Shown in pieces: positions 11,485 through 23,901 of a DNA stretch of 64,000 nucleotides. The notes beneath the pieces are model-generated. The model was not told the DNA's origin and did not search any database. It saw nothing but the letters and a program-made list of their open reading frames with translations. Both the position numbers and the translations under genes were made by a program. Origin of the DNA: Gelatoporia subvermispora B (taxonomy: Eukaryota > Basidiomycota > Agaricomycetes > Polyporales > Gelatoporiaceae); NCBI GenBank assembly GCA_000320605.2, contig KB445808.1, forward strand, positions 1 through 64,000, written 5' to 3'. Position 1 is the first letter of the stretch. Every line of letters begins with the position of its first letter.

Positions 11485-13360
11485 ATGCATCATGTCTTCT
11501 CCAACAAAGAGATTCTGCAAGAGATGCTCAGTCACCTCATAGATTGCTCAGCTTCACAGTGGCTGACAGATCTCCTGGGTTCGGCATGCTGTGCTGATAC
11601 TCCCCGTGATCGTTATGCACCGCCAGACAGGAGTGCGCGGCGCGAGCTGAAGAAGGTTACCCTTGTATGTAAGATGTTGTCGAAACTGGCATTCTACATC
11701 CTCTGGCGGACTCCGCCGTCCTAGCAAGTGGTCTATCTCTTTCGCACCTTCCTGAGCATCCGGGAGGTTCCCGCACGCAAAGGAGGCCGTGGAGAGCAGC
11801 TCGTGAGTACTGATTGTCAGCCTGCTCGCCGGGTGTGATTGGCTCAGCCTACTTGATAGTATCTCCAAGTGCCAGTGTTTGACACGGAGTGGTCTACGTT
11901 CAACAAGTACGCCCGGCGCGTGCGCATATTGTCCTGGGAGCATGCCGAGATGCGGATCGATCCATGGGTCCTGTCTTATCTATCCCGGCTGTCTTGGAGG
12001 GCCGGTGGATCGCCGCTGTTCCCCGGACTACTGGACCTTAGAGTTATGGTCGACGCCGCGATCGGACTCGGCGTCCTAGCATTAGTCGCGCCGGGTCTGC
12101 ACACGCTTTTCCTCGCCAATGGATACCAATCCACCGAGTGCGGCAACCCGATGCCGTTGGTGCTGAATGACATATTGTGTAGGACACCGAGGATACAGGA
12201 CGTACATATCCGAGGAGTCTCTGGCCCTGGCATACGGCTGCCCGTCAAGCTACCATGCCTCTGACAATTTACCACTTACAACCGATTGTATGATGCAGGC
12301 ATGTCCCACTCCATCGACCAGCCGCGAACACGCGGACCCACCCTTGCTATGCTGGCTGCCTGCGCTGCCTTAACGCACCTGAGCTGCAGGCCGTCCTTAC
12401 GTGACTCCATGCGCATCCGACGCTTCCCAAGCCTCACAAACCTTGAATTAGACGGGAGCACGCGCGACATAGAGAGCCTCTTATCCATGGTTGTACTCAA
12501 ACGTCTATCATCCCTATTTTCCTTGGTCCCCGATAGCGGCGTAGCCGACCTTCTTTCCCTCGCACGAGCCATCTCGCGTTTCGAAACCTCCGCATTGTAA
12601 TTTGTCGACACTTGGTATACAGTTTGGGAAGGCGGACTTCTTTCCGGGACTGACGGGATCAGCCATGCTGTGGATGGAGCTGCTCCTACCGTTTCATTCC
12701 CTGTCGGATGTCCACATCTCTTTCCGTGCTCCAGAACTCGATCTCATACCGCTTGTACCTAAATTTAGTATGACTACTCAAGATATTCAGAGCATCGCGC
12801 AGGCATTCCCACTGCTGGAAAAGCTCACCCTCGCCTATGAACCTTGCGAGGGTCCATGTCCAGATGTCTGCGCTCTCGAGAGTTTCGCTCAGCGATGCCC
12901 ATCGCTGAGCGAATTGTCCTTGCCACGTATGTTCATCAATACGCAGGATCCCAAGTGGCAATCGGCAGCAAAGGACTTCCAAGTCTATTCGCATGGGCTT
13001 CGCGATATCAGTATCGGAGACGATATTTGCCCCAATAATACCCGTACCATCAGGCTCGCTGCTGCCTTTATCGACTCTCTCTTCCCTGATTTGGATATCG
13101 AAAAGCACCTCAAGTGGTGTGATAGCGATGACGTCGACCACAAAACATGGCTCGATGTAATCCTGCAGATCGATATCATGCAGACCGCACGCACGCAACA
13201 GAAGATACGAGACGGTGTCATTTTGCCGGAAGAGACGTCAGACGAGGGTTCGGAGCTAAGCGAAGAACGAGGCGATGCCGTTACATCCGAGGAGATGTCA
13301 GACGAGAACTCAGTCAAGCGAAGAGTTGTAGGCAGTCCAGAGAACCAGGATTTGGGATGA
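11485..13360 (+). pseudogene. F-box/LRR-type protein, decayed copy
   Basis: Starts with an F-box-like segment (SNKEILQEMLSHLID ... KKVTLVCKMLSKLAFYILWR), followed by a leucine-rich C-terminal region with LTNLELDGSTRD and LEKLTLAYEPCEG, the usual plan of basidiomycete F-box proteins that recruit SCF ubiquitin-ligase substrates. The frame is interrupted by an in-frame TAG at 11722-11724 and an in-frame TGA at 12262-12264, and must shift frame near 12590-12602. The reading frame on each side of both stops is the same and still protein-like. A 57-nt intron ending at about 11866 is plausible, but I found no introns that remove the stops. The last segment (about 12602-13360) is open and ends in an acidic Ser/Glu-rich tail. 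A more complex spliced gene cannot be excluded. Confidence 0.6.
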
Positions 13361-14397
13361 TTGTACTGTCAGTGCCTCTTGTGTGTTGTAGTTTCGCTGA
13401 TGTCCCTAAAGTATATTACCTCCCTCGGTGTGCGAGTCGCTGTCAATTGCATCGATCGATTCGTTCATAATTGTAATTAGAGAGCCATGTAAGATTCAAG
13501 AATATTTGGACGGAGTCAGCGAAAATGCCAGGGTTGAATTTGTGTAGCTGATTGTGGCATCTAAGGCTGTTATTTGTTGCGCCCGCAGTTCGAGTTCTTG
13601 CGAGGTGTGAAGTGTGGTGGGACATCCGAGGGCCCGAGGCTCAGGTGCTCAGGGGCGTACAATACAAGAAGGATGGGCAAGATATACTCTGACCCAGGCA
13701 GAGTATCGCAAGACTCGCACGCGCACCAGTCTTGAAGACGACATAATGTAGGCCTCATGCCGCATACGTTTGCTTCACTGTAGAAGATATGCACCATCAG
13801 CAGAAAGCGCGCCTCAACCATCGACATAGGAGAACTCGAGCAATGGGCGAGCTACCGCGATCACTGATGAACACACGGTCACTACTCCGTGCAGATGGAG
13901 TAATACTTGTGTTGTCAATGACCTAATCCATAACACCGTCAGCGCACGTTCCTGTTTCTCGGAAAAGTTGCATTTGTACGATTGGACAACTGCGAGCGAG
14001 GAAGATTGGAAGGACACCGTAAGCATTTGTTTGTACAGTGCAATCCTTCAATGTGGAAGTGCACGATTGGCAACCAATCGGGCTCAGAGGCATTATCCTG
14101 TCGCCCATCTTTGGCGAATACTTGATATAATTCTCCAACGCAGGTTTCTTTTTGGTATATACAGCACGGATTATACATGTACATAAAACATTCTGCAAAG
14201 TCGATATTAGCGAGCCACTAACTGCAACAGTCAGGACGCGACGTACAGATCATCAGCGTGGCAGACGGCTATCCGACCATCATTACCACAGAGCGTTTAG
14301 ACAGCGGGCAGCCGCGCCTAGCTCCTTAGCCTCGAACGAGAGGCAGGATCACATATAGTGTCCTATCGACCGTATTAGCTCCGTGTCGTCACTAGCA
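13361..14397. other. Intergenic, nothing recognised
   Basis: AT-richer than its neighbours, with no domain-bearing frame, tRNA-like structure or repeat seen on either strand. It separates the 3' ends of the F-box relic (plus) and the bestrophin-like gene (minus). Confidence 0.4.
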
Positions 14398-17036
14398 TTA
14401 TCGCGACGCGCAAAACGTACCAAAGACGTCTTCCACCCTCTCCGAAACCTTTTTTGCCTTCGCGCTACCTTCCGCATCCTCTATATTCCCATTTCCGTTC
14501 GTGTGGCCTTTGCCGTGGTGCCCGTTAAAAATGACGTTCGGGCATGGCATGCGCTTGAGGCGCTCGATATCGCGGTGTACGATCTCTTCACAAAACAGGT
14601 CGAGGTCGAGGTCGTTCTCATCGTAACCTGCCACGCGAGTTCATTATACGCGGCCTCAAAATGACGCCAAAACCCGGGTCAAAATGACGCACCGAACGGC
14701 TGCTCAATCTCCTCGCCAGCAGCAAGGAACCCGAGGTAGATGAATGAGGCGATGCACACGCCGGGGATGGTGTACCACCGGAAGAGGTCTACGAGCTGGA
14801 ACGGGAGGAAGAAGAGGTATATCCATACCGTGCTGTGCGCCGGCGTCCTCCATCAGTTCTCCACCTCGTGTACAAACTCGCGCAAACACTCACTGCTTGA
14901 TATGCACCGAGTAGACACTGCAGACGTATAGTGAGACGAAGGTAAAGCGGATAGAAGGAAAACGGGAGACGTACAACGGCAGAGGTGTCGTCAAGATTCG
15001 TTCCAGCGAGGACAAGCTATCTTCAAAGCTTGCAAGGCAGCCGAACATCCCGCCTAGCGCGTTACCTACCGCACCCTGCATCAGCGGACACTCCGACTCA
15101 CTGGTAGTAGCAAGGGTCGCAAACGAGGACTCACCAGGTACACTCCCGCGGGCCTCCAGAACGCCGAGCCACACACTGAGGCTGCGCAGGACCTCGAGCG
15201 GGAGGTTCTCACCGCCGCCCGCGACGCGCGGGCGGTGCTTCGCGTGCGTGAACCCGAGTCGCTCGGACGCGTCGTGCAGGCGGGTTGTATGAGGCGCTTG
15301 AGCTGTGTCCGATGCGGCCATGCGGTGTTTAGCAGTAGAGGATCATGTATCGTGTCAGGGTGGCGAGCGTGAATTACAATTGAGAAGAGACCCAGGCAAA
15401 CACAACGTCCACATCAGTTTATTTCGCATCCCGATGGCATCAAACGAACAACACTGACCAGACCATCCGCGCTGCACACCGCCCTGAGCTCCCGCACCCG
15501 CCGCGATCACATCTTCCTCTCCGTCCGCGCCCCGCTCGACATCTTCTCCAGTGTCTCGCCGTCGCTTCTGCATCCCGACCATGCACCCCAGCGCACCCCA
15601 GAGCGATCCAAACGGGACCAGCTCTCCGCTCACGCGCGCAAACAAGCCGTGCTCGCCGCGCTCCAGTCTCGGGATCAGCGGCGCCCTCTCTCCCGAGTCC
15701 GTAGACGCGAAGGAGTCGGTGGACGACGTGGAGGCGCTGCGCGCGGCGGGATGCGGGATCGGCGGTCTGTATGGCGCCAGACCGAGGCGCATGGACGCGG
15801 TAGACGGTGGCTGGGACGAGACTGGTGCAGGAGAGGGCGAATTACCAGCGGACGGGGGCATGTGCGAGATGGAGCCGTATGCATTGATAGGCGGGACGAT
15901 GGGATTACGGAGTTTGGGGCTCGGGGCAGGCTGAGGAGCGGGAGCAAAGGTAACGATGTGAATACCGGGTTCCGCTTGTTGTATTCTCTCTGCACTTTCC
16001 GCGTCCCCCGAGTTATCTTGGTGGTCCCGATCCTGTGTCTCGCCCGCAATCTCGTTCTCGTCGTGCTCATGGCGCTTGCCTCTGCGGGGATGTGCGTGCT
16101 GCATCAAAATAAGAACGTTGGCACCGGGTCAATGGGTTCGCTGAGAGCGCGAATTGTGCTCACGCCATGGAGAGGTTTGACGAGATGATACAGGTCTTCG
16201 TAATAGATGCCCATCTCGCCTGATGACATACCACGAAGTCAGAGAGCCAAATTATATGATACAGGGCGCAGGGCAGAACGCACCTCGGAGATGATGTTTC
16301 AAAGCGACCACGTACCTGCAGCCGCGCAAGATCTCATCAGCATGTCTGCACTATGTGCTCGTTCTCGCCGCACTAGCACATGCGCAGCCCTTCCCCCAAT
16401 CGCATGACCGCAAACTAAACCGATCGCTCACCCTTGAACCAGATCAAGTGCGACCCTCTTCTCGGCCATGACCGCGCGTGCCTCCTCGTGACTGGGCGGG
16501 TCTTTGGCATCGGTGGTCCACGGTGTAACACGGGGTGGAACGTGAATCCAGACCAATCGTGAGAGGGTGCGCGAAGTACGAATGACATCAGACCAGCCAG
16601 CACGCCCTTGCCAGTAGCGATCGTAGCCAGAGCCGGCGCGGTAAGCAATCACGAAACCGATCACGACACCTGCAGGCGGTTAGCAGGACGAGAGAGCAGA
16701 AACGAGCAAGCGTACCAAGAAGTGTGAGCATAACATTGGGCGTGGAGAGATGGAGATCCGTGCGAAGGGAGAGGGAGACAACGACTGGTGCGTCGCGCGA
16801 CGCGGCGTAGGATGGGATATCAGCTAGGCATATGGACGTGAGCGCCGGCCAGGACTTACCAGCAGCGAAAGTTGTATGCAGCACTACTGCGGGCCAGATC
16901 CTCCAGAACTGGATCGCATGAGCGCGTCAGCTCGCGCTCAGACTGTCCATCGCGCAAACGAAAGCACTGTACGCACCACGGTGGCCCGGCCGAATGTCCA
17001 TGTGAGGAACGTTTTGGTAGGTACGAGCGGGACCAT
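14398..17036 (-). CDS. Bestrophin-like (UPF0187) anion channel
   Basis: Multi-exon membrane protein of the bestrophin/UPF0187 family; members are pentameric anion channels. Conserved blocks in order: MVPLVPTKTFLTWTFGR start, FWRIWPAVVLHTTFAA (first membrane segment), VVIGFVIAYRAGSGYDRYW, YVVALKHHLRGEMGIYYEDL, GENLPLEVLRSLSVW, CLASFEDSLSSLERILTTPLP, HTVWIYLFFLPFQLVDLFRW, and EEIEQPFGYDENDLDLDLF near the C-terminus. Short introns separate most blocks. Between the two halves lies a hydrophilic insert of about 200 residues (15.5-16.1 kb), rich in Pro, Ser and Asp, with a His/Glu/Asp cluster. I chose the ATG at 17036 because family alignment begins at MVPLVP; an in-frame ATG at 17132 would add 32 residues. 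The last exon may continue past the TAA through a further intron, since a GTACGT lies just before the end. Confidence 0.8.
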
Positions 17037-20000
17037 GAACGTGCGCGTCTCATGCGCGGCGAAGGCGGGGAGGAGGACGGGACCGGTGGAGGAGCGCGTG
17101 GTCGGGCCTTGCGCGCGCGTTAAAATCGGCATTGCCTATCGTCGAACTAGTGGTCGTTGCGCAGTGGTATCCAGTCGAACGCGGAGGCAATAGCGTGTGG
17201 TATAGTGTGTGGCACCGTGTCAAACGACTCGAGCCTGCTGGCACGATGCTAGCACTAGGAGTAGAGACAGGTGCCTCTGGAGTAAAGACCGACTGTTCGG
17301 GAGCGTCTTTGCGGAGGACGAGCCGGAGGGGATAAAAGCAAAAGCTTGTAAGCAAAGGCAAAGGCGCGATGCCGCCCTGGTGCCGCCATCAACGGGACCA
17401 TCGCCCTTTCCATGTGCGCCAAACGATAGACGCCCGGGACGCGACGGTCCCGTGCGGGCGCTCCACTAACACTGGCCAATCGGGTGATGGTCAAGTTGTG
17501 GTGGTGGGCGCGCCAAGGTGCGCCATCAGTGGTGCGGTGCTCGCTGTCTTTCGCGATCATCCGCTCACTACAGGCCTTAGGAAGGATGATCAGTGCAAAC
17601 GCGCTTTACTGTGTACTGTAAATCAGTTCGAACTCAAGGATAACTTGAGCATCGAAGAATAGACACGTACGAAGGGATAACAGTAAGAGCTCTCGCGGAA
17701 AAGGCAAACGACGCTCGATTGCGATCTGCGGCGCACTAAAATGATTCATGAACATAGCGTTGGCGCAATGACGCAATGGCCATAGGAAGGGAGAAGTCTA
17801 GATTTCAATGGTTTCAGGAGCTGGAGTGCTGCTGACTTGCAGAGGACTTACACATGCTCTCCAACTTAAGAGATGGTTAGCCCGTGAATGCACCGAACTG
17901 CAAGAAAAAATGAACAGCCAGGCAAGAGGGTCCTCTATCAGGGCCATCGAGTCCAGACATATAACCTATTGCAGTCATGAAAAGAGTTCGCCGAACATCC
18001 CAGACCAGCTTATTATCAACCACACCTTAGTATTCGTTCAGCGATAGCGGTGAGTGCAACCGAATTTGAAGCATCTCGAAGAGCATATCAACCTCAACAG
18101 TCGCCCGTTTGGCTTAAAACGTGTTGATGCGGTGTTGCGCAAGTGCGAACTGGCGACAGATGCTTCGCCTAGAAGTCCCGCCACTGGTCTTCGAGAGTCA
18201 TAATATGCAGAGAACAGTAGAAGAGGATGGCTTGTGTTTGTTATAGCTATCAAGCTGACGAGGAAATGTAAAGGTTTACGTTCTGGTTTAGAGCAGCGCG
18301 TCTGGGCGAGGCCTATAAGCGCCGTCGGATATGGAACCCGACAGCCCGAATATAGCGGAGCGCCCCTGATTATCACGAGCTCGAAATAACAGCTCCTGAG
18401 TTGCGATCCCCAACAAAAACTACAAGAAGGGGCCAATATATTATGAAAATAACCGTCTCCTTTAGAGTTGCCGGTCACTTGAGCTAAAATGACTGAGTAT
18501 AGACTCAGCAATGGCATGAAACCTCAAGACAACTGCTTAGGCGCGATTGTATGGTATGAACACAACCATCGGTTATGTATACAAGAACCCTATTCGCAAG
18601 GCCACCAGAGGCCGATGGGGCAACCTTCAGGAATCGGCAGTCCACCGGATAGATCATTGCCACCTCGGAATCATTGCGCATCAAGGCAGAAAGGCTCTCA
18701 TTAGCACCATCAAGGCCCTCCAGGCCGACACAGCTCTACTCACTGCTTCGCAGTAGACCGAGCTTACGCATCGGTCAAATGACACAATGCGACGCTCTCT
18801 GCGTCACGTTGTAGATGTAGTCTATGCTAGACCTTAAGAAGCCAGTGCCGGCATCCTTGTCGACGCGAAGACCTGCTTGAGGAACGACGCGTGCGAGGTT
18901 CGTGAGCCACGCGCAACGCTTCGGGCGTCGTCTCGCGTAAATCAACGATTGGCCGCATTCACTGTACAGTCATCGCTCTCGTTGTGGCAACCTAGAGGTA
19001 GACCGTGTGAGCCTAGCGCGTCGGACTGAAGGTAAATCGTTGCTCGCCCTGCTCCACATCAGCTCTCGACTGCTATCATATACATTAAACGTTTACGATT
19101 CATTGAGAAGGTCCTTGCCCGAGGGACAAGCGATGATAGGCGCAAACAACATCGACTGCACCGGCACGCGGCGACGTTGTCGCGGGAGAATATCGCAGAG
19201 AAGTGCTAAAGCCTGGAACCCAGAGGAGACACCAGCCTCGCAGTATATCATACAGGATCAAGTACCGAGCTGCACGCAGCGACAGGCGTAATGCTTGATG
19301 GTGCGCACAGGGCAATCGTCGTCAGAGATCGGGTCGGGAAGCGCGGGTAGTCGGCAGTGTGAGGCACAGGCTCCAAAAGTCGTAGAATCTACCAGAAATC
19401 ATTATATAGGCTGTAAGCTTTTTTTCTCGAGAAATGACTCGGCGGGAGTCGACAAGAGCCCTTGAAAGTCCAACTTGTCGCTTTCGCTCGTGAGCGTGTG
19501 AGCCGATGCCCACGTGCACGGCCAAATATTTGTTCGCAGTGGCTCAGCGGGCCCGCGCCAACCGGCAATCGGACTGCGCGTTTGTCTCCTCATCTCTCCT
19601 CATACACTCATAATCTTCCCCGTCACTCACCACTCTGCTTGTATCAATGGGCTCTTATGAGAGCTCTTTCTTGTACAAACTTCCCTGGATGCGAGAAGTT
19701 CTCCACATCTTCGCCCGCTGGCTCCTGGTGACTGGCAACGTAAAATTTGCCTGCAGCCGTCTGCAAAGCTTCACGACTTCTGGGTCACCTGTGTTACACT
19801 TTGTTTTCTGTGTGATGCCTGTTTTCCTTTTTCTCGAAACAAATCCGATCTGAGGTGTCGGGGTTGCGCTGCGACTATATGAGGCTACTCGATCTCGATC
19901 GTGGTTGTATCCTGCTTTCCTGTCTTTCAAGCCGAAGATCTCATTGCATGGAACATGTCGCCGGATACCCGCCCCTTTGGACGGCTCTGGGGGAACCTCT

Positions 20001-20720
20001 CGTTACCTCCGGGCTACGCTTTGGTATCTTTTCTTCCGCTTCTCACAGGCTCACGAAAGTTCGCGCTCGTGTTTAACTCCACTACTTCCCGCCTCAAGGC
20101 CTTGTATGTTGGAATCACCTCGTACGGATTTACTCGGGGGAGTCCCGTATTGGCACCGCCATTTTATTCTTCAGAGCAGAAGGCTGGCTCAACTGACCTC
20201 GCGCCACACCCAACTTAACGCTTCCGGGCGAGTCTTCCATTCGCACGCTAGGGCTTCCACTCGGCCTCATCTATCCGCCTGGAGCATTCAAAACCTCGCG
20301 GTCAGACCATTTTTCTTTTACACCCAGTGCCATATCTAGGCGAAACGGGAATCCCGGCCGTCTTTCTCGTCAAACCTGGCAGAAGACCTTGAGATAGTTG
20401 GAACTTTTCTGCATGCCATACTCTTGCCTCCACTACGACGCTGCTGTGGTGATAAGGTCATCGAGCCCTGTCGGCGCTGCAAATTTCCCTCGTACGAATA
20501 CAGTTCACTGCAACGTGTTAACATGCCGAATGAAGTGACTAACGACTGCGAGGAACTCCCAATCTTCATCCTGTCCGTACCTTTTCCAGAACCCACCCTC
20601 GACATGCCATATCCAGCGGACAGTCCTTTTCGTCTCGCATTGATTTTGCAACATCTAAGTGAAGGGGATCTCGTCAGCACCATCGTAGCCCTTCAAATCG
20701 ACACAGCGTCACCCACCTCT
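17037..20720. other. Intergenic, repeats only
   Basis: About 3.7 kb with no supported gene. It contains one instance of the 23-bp palindromic motif at 19521-19543 that recurs elsewhere in the window. A 70-bp stretch near 18690-18757 resembles 20655-20730 and may be a remnant of shared origin. Several 60-150 codon frames show no domain. Confidence 0.4.
19521..19543 (+). repeat. Dispersed 23-bp motif with CAAATATTTG core, instance 1
   Basis: Reads GCCAAATATTTGTTCGCAGTG plus GC. The same motif occurs at 22796-22818 and 59074-59096 on this strand and inverted at 41491-41512 and 46121-46142. It probably marks the end or subterminal part of a small transposable element. Confidence 0.5.
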
Positions 20721-22014
20721 TCACAACAGATTGAGCTTTGGCGTCTCCCAGTTGATCCACTGCGACGCGTTCCAGGGGACACCATAGAACACATCATTCG
20801 TCGCAAAGAACGTCGTGTCCACGTCCTTGTCCAGTAGGAACTTGTCAAAGAAAGCATCGAGCGACGCCGTCAGGTTTGCAGGCCACGCACAGTGCGCGTG
20901 TCCACCAATCTGCTCGAATCCATGGTTATCCGGGACACCAAGCGCCTCATACACGGTGTGCGCCGCGCTCATGCACCCGAAGCTGCTCAGCGGGCTGAGC
21001 CACGCGAAGTCGGTGTTCTCATACGAGATCATCCCGCGCGGAGCGACCATCCCCGCGAGCAGGTGGTGGTCGATCGGCAGGGAACTAAGATTGTTCACGT
21101 AGTTCGCAAAGTTCTCCGAGAACCAGACATTCTCCATTACGATTTCGGTGGCGGTCTGGACGACCGAGCCGTTGTCCTGCTCCCAGAGCGACAGCCGCCA
21201 GCATGCGTCGCCGCCCGAGCCGGACTCCTGCGGGATCGTCAGGGCGATGCGAGGCTCGAACGCGCCGGCCATGAGCGCGCCCTTGCCGTCGCGCGAGCAG
21301 CCCGTCACAGCGATCTTCGCGGTGTTGATCTGCGCCTGGGGCATCTCCTCGAGCATGTCGATGATACGGCTGACGCCCCACACCCATGCGGTCATTGCAC
21401 TCGCGGTTGCATTCGCGCCATAGAGGTCGTAGAACTGTCCGACTCCGCGGCTCGTGTTGTCGTTCTGCTGCGCCATGGCGGAGTTGTCATAGCTCATCAG
21501 CGCAATCTACACACAATAACGAAGCAAGCACCATAAGCAAGAACAACGTAGTAGGACACGACTGCAGCTTGCTCACCCCGCTCGGGATCGGGATGCTCCC
21601 ACCATCGTACCCAATGACCATCGGCCATCCGCCCAGGGGCGGCTCGCCCGACGGGAAAGCAATCGTCGGCGCGAATGACATCTCCGTCTCGCCCACCCGC
21701 GATGTGATATTCAGCGTTGCCGTCAGATTTGCCCGAGCAAACGTTGCAGAGACGTGATCAGGGCGGCCGGGGAGCGCCCCCGCCTCGTAGCTGAGGATCA
21801 TGGTGCTGATCTGCGCACTGCGGCAGGCCCAGTCTTCAATGGTACGCACAGGGCGGCCATCGTCGAAGGTGAACGGATCTGGAAGCGCAGGATTGTTGAA
21901 AGTGATTGTCGAGGGCGTGGAGCAGAGCGCAGAGGGATCCGGGAGAGTGAGCGCGCAGACGTGGTCCAAAAGAGCGAGGGCCGAGAAGAGTTGCAGCGCA
22001 GCGTGGACTTTCAT
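20721..22014 (-). CDS. Glucuronoyl esterase, carbohydrate esterase family 15
   Basis: Secreted enzyme that hydrolyses ester bonds between 4-O-methyl-glucuronoyl residues of xylan and lignin alcohols, a delignification step. Two exons (21577-22014, 20721-21506) with a 70-nt phase-0 intron give 407 aa. A signal peptide (to about residue 21, ...DHVCA) is followed directly by the catalytic domain, without an N-terminal CBM1. Catalytic residues by family pattern: Ser217 in GCSRDGKGA, Glu240 in PQESGSGG, His351 in GGHAHCAWP. The usual serine motif is GCSRNGKGA; here Asn is Asp at 219. Most Cys of the fold are kept. A TATA-like TTTAAAA lies about 80 nt upstream. Alternative identities are unlikely, as motif order and length match CE15 throughout. 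Confidence 0.93.
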
Positions 22015-23901
22015 CGTGGCGGAATAGCGTCGGAGAATAGCGTCCTAGTGCGAAATACGACTGCGACCACCACCTCAACTCGCCAAGACGATGCGTTTTA
22101 AATCGCGAGTGGGGTTAGCAAGCCCGTTCAGCGCGTCAGCTGCGTCGACCCGGAGTCCTCGTGAACTCCCCATTGAACAACAGCGATCTGTATGTCGAAC
22201 CCCTCGCGCCGCGCGCGACGCGACGAAGCACTCAGATCCCGCTACCAGCTGACGAGACACCCACCTGCGCCTATTCGCCTATTCATAGCAATGCTAATAG
22301 AGTCGGCCCGCCGGACGGACGTCGGGACATCGCTTCAAGTAGGGAGAGGCGAAGGTGGATCAGTAAAGAGGCCGGTGCGCTTGTGCCCAGTATCAGGTGA
22401 CCCGGACCCTTGCATTCGACACGCAATGAATGACCACCTCGTCGGAGACGCAGGCTCAGAAGACCACAGACTCTGGAGCGAGTTTGTACAAGAAGGTGCG
22501 GGTCCGAGAGAGAGACGGCCCGGCGGATGCTACGTAGCAGGAACCATCAGCCCACCGGGTCTTGGGTTCGAATACTGAGGAACGGAGGTGCTGCGAGATG
22601 ATCATACTGGACACATTGGGGGCTTCAGACCATACTGTCCTTCTGTGTAAGCAACCAGAGGTAATAGACAGCGAGTCTGGTTTCGCTAGGGTACAGTGCA
22701 CAACAAGATGGACGAGGCGGCTATGTGGCAAACATGGACAAGGCGTGGCAGTCCTGTTCCTGACGTGAGCGCGCGAGCCGACATGCACGTGTACAGCCAA
22801 ATATTTGTTCGCGGTGGCTTGTCAGACACAGACCAGGGATCAGCAATCTTCCTGCTCTCTTGCGCCCTGGGCGCCTCATCCTTCGTATGCCAGTAGCGGA
22901 CCCATTTCCAGCAACCCATTCTCGCAACTACTTGGGACTCGCGTCACCAGCGACTCGTATATTCTCGCTCTCAACGATCAGACTCCAACATCCACTTGCT
23001 CTCGACGTGGTCTTGAAAACAGATGACATACGAACTGCGAGCATGGCAGGGCGTGCAAATAGCACTCCCCAAATAAGTCCCATTCATGATTTTCACTCAC
23101 ACTGACAAGATCCTTGTTTCTGTGCCCCTTGCTAGACCAAATTTCGCACACAAGCAGCTCACGCACCACCGAGACGTCATGAGATCTGCACTTTTTTACG
23201 ATCTGAACATTGACGAAGTACATGTCGTGTCTATCAAAAGCTGTCACTGTGTATATCTTGCGCGGTCCTAATGCCCGTCAGAATGGTTCAGGCACTCCCA
23301 CCTCACGTAGTCGTAAGTCTTGACCCTCAACCTTTTCATGCTATATTCCGACCTCTCTTGACGTCTCAAAAGCGATGCAAGCGCATCGAATAGCACTTCT
23401 GGATTGGAACAGCGGGCCGTCTAACAAGGTCTTGCAGCCCACATCTTCGATCGTCGGATCATGGGTTGCAGTCGCCGACCACGGTGTTGACGAGGATGAC
23501 TGCGAGCGAGCAGATCTCACCGCGTTGTGTCGATTATGGGTCATCAATATAGCACTTGCTACCGGAGTCCGGTATTTCCTTGAAAGCAATGTATCCGTCG
23601 ACTCCCACGACAACATGGCGGAGGACAATGGATAAAGTGTGTATGTCGATGTGCTTGTGCACCGCATATGGATACCAACAAGATTGACGCTACAGCGATG
23701 ATGACACGGACTCCAGTGGAATATAATCTTGTTTCGGACCGAGCGGATCGTAGACTTCGCAATTATTGAAATCGTTCGTGGCGATTTTGGCGAAGCACCA
23801 ACACAGCAGTCGTGAGAGAGCTAGATAATGGATTGATTGCAATAAATTTACAAGCTCGTACAGGACAGCATAGACAATTTAAATATTTCTGCAGTAGAAG
23901 T
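22015..23901. other. Intergenic, one dispersed motif and a weak ORF
   Basis: No recognised gene. The 23-bp palindromic motif lies at 22796-22818. A plus-strand frame at 23375-23635 (86 codons, ATG start, mixed composition) could be a small gene or exon but has no domain and no clear splice partner. A GGTTCGAAT word near 22563 does not fold into a tRNA. Confidence 0.35.
22796..22818 (+). repeat. Dispersed 23-bp motif with CAAATATTTG core, instance 2
   Basis: Same motif as at 19521-19543. The 60 bp to its left (a CGTGAGCG...GAGCCGA...CACGTG run) are also shared between these two instances, so they are copies of one longer sequence. Confidence 0.5.

Noticed and set aside
16321..16345. Second hammerhead candidate (CTGATGAG on the minus strand)
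   Set aside because: No GAAA at the right distance and no stem II; it lies in the bestrophin gene.
22500..22590. Possible tRNA because of a GGTTCGAAT word
   Set aside because: No acceptor, D-arm or anticodon stem could be paired around it.
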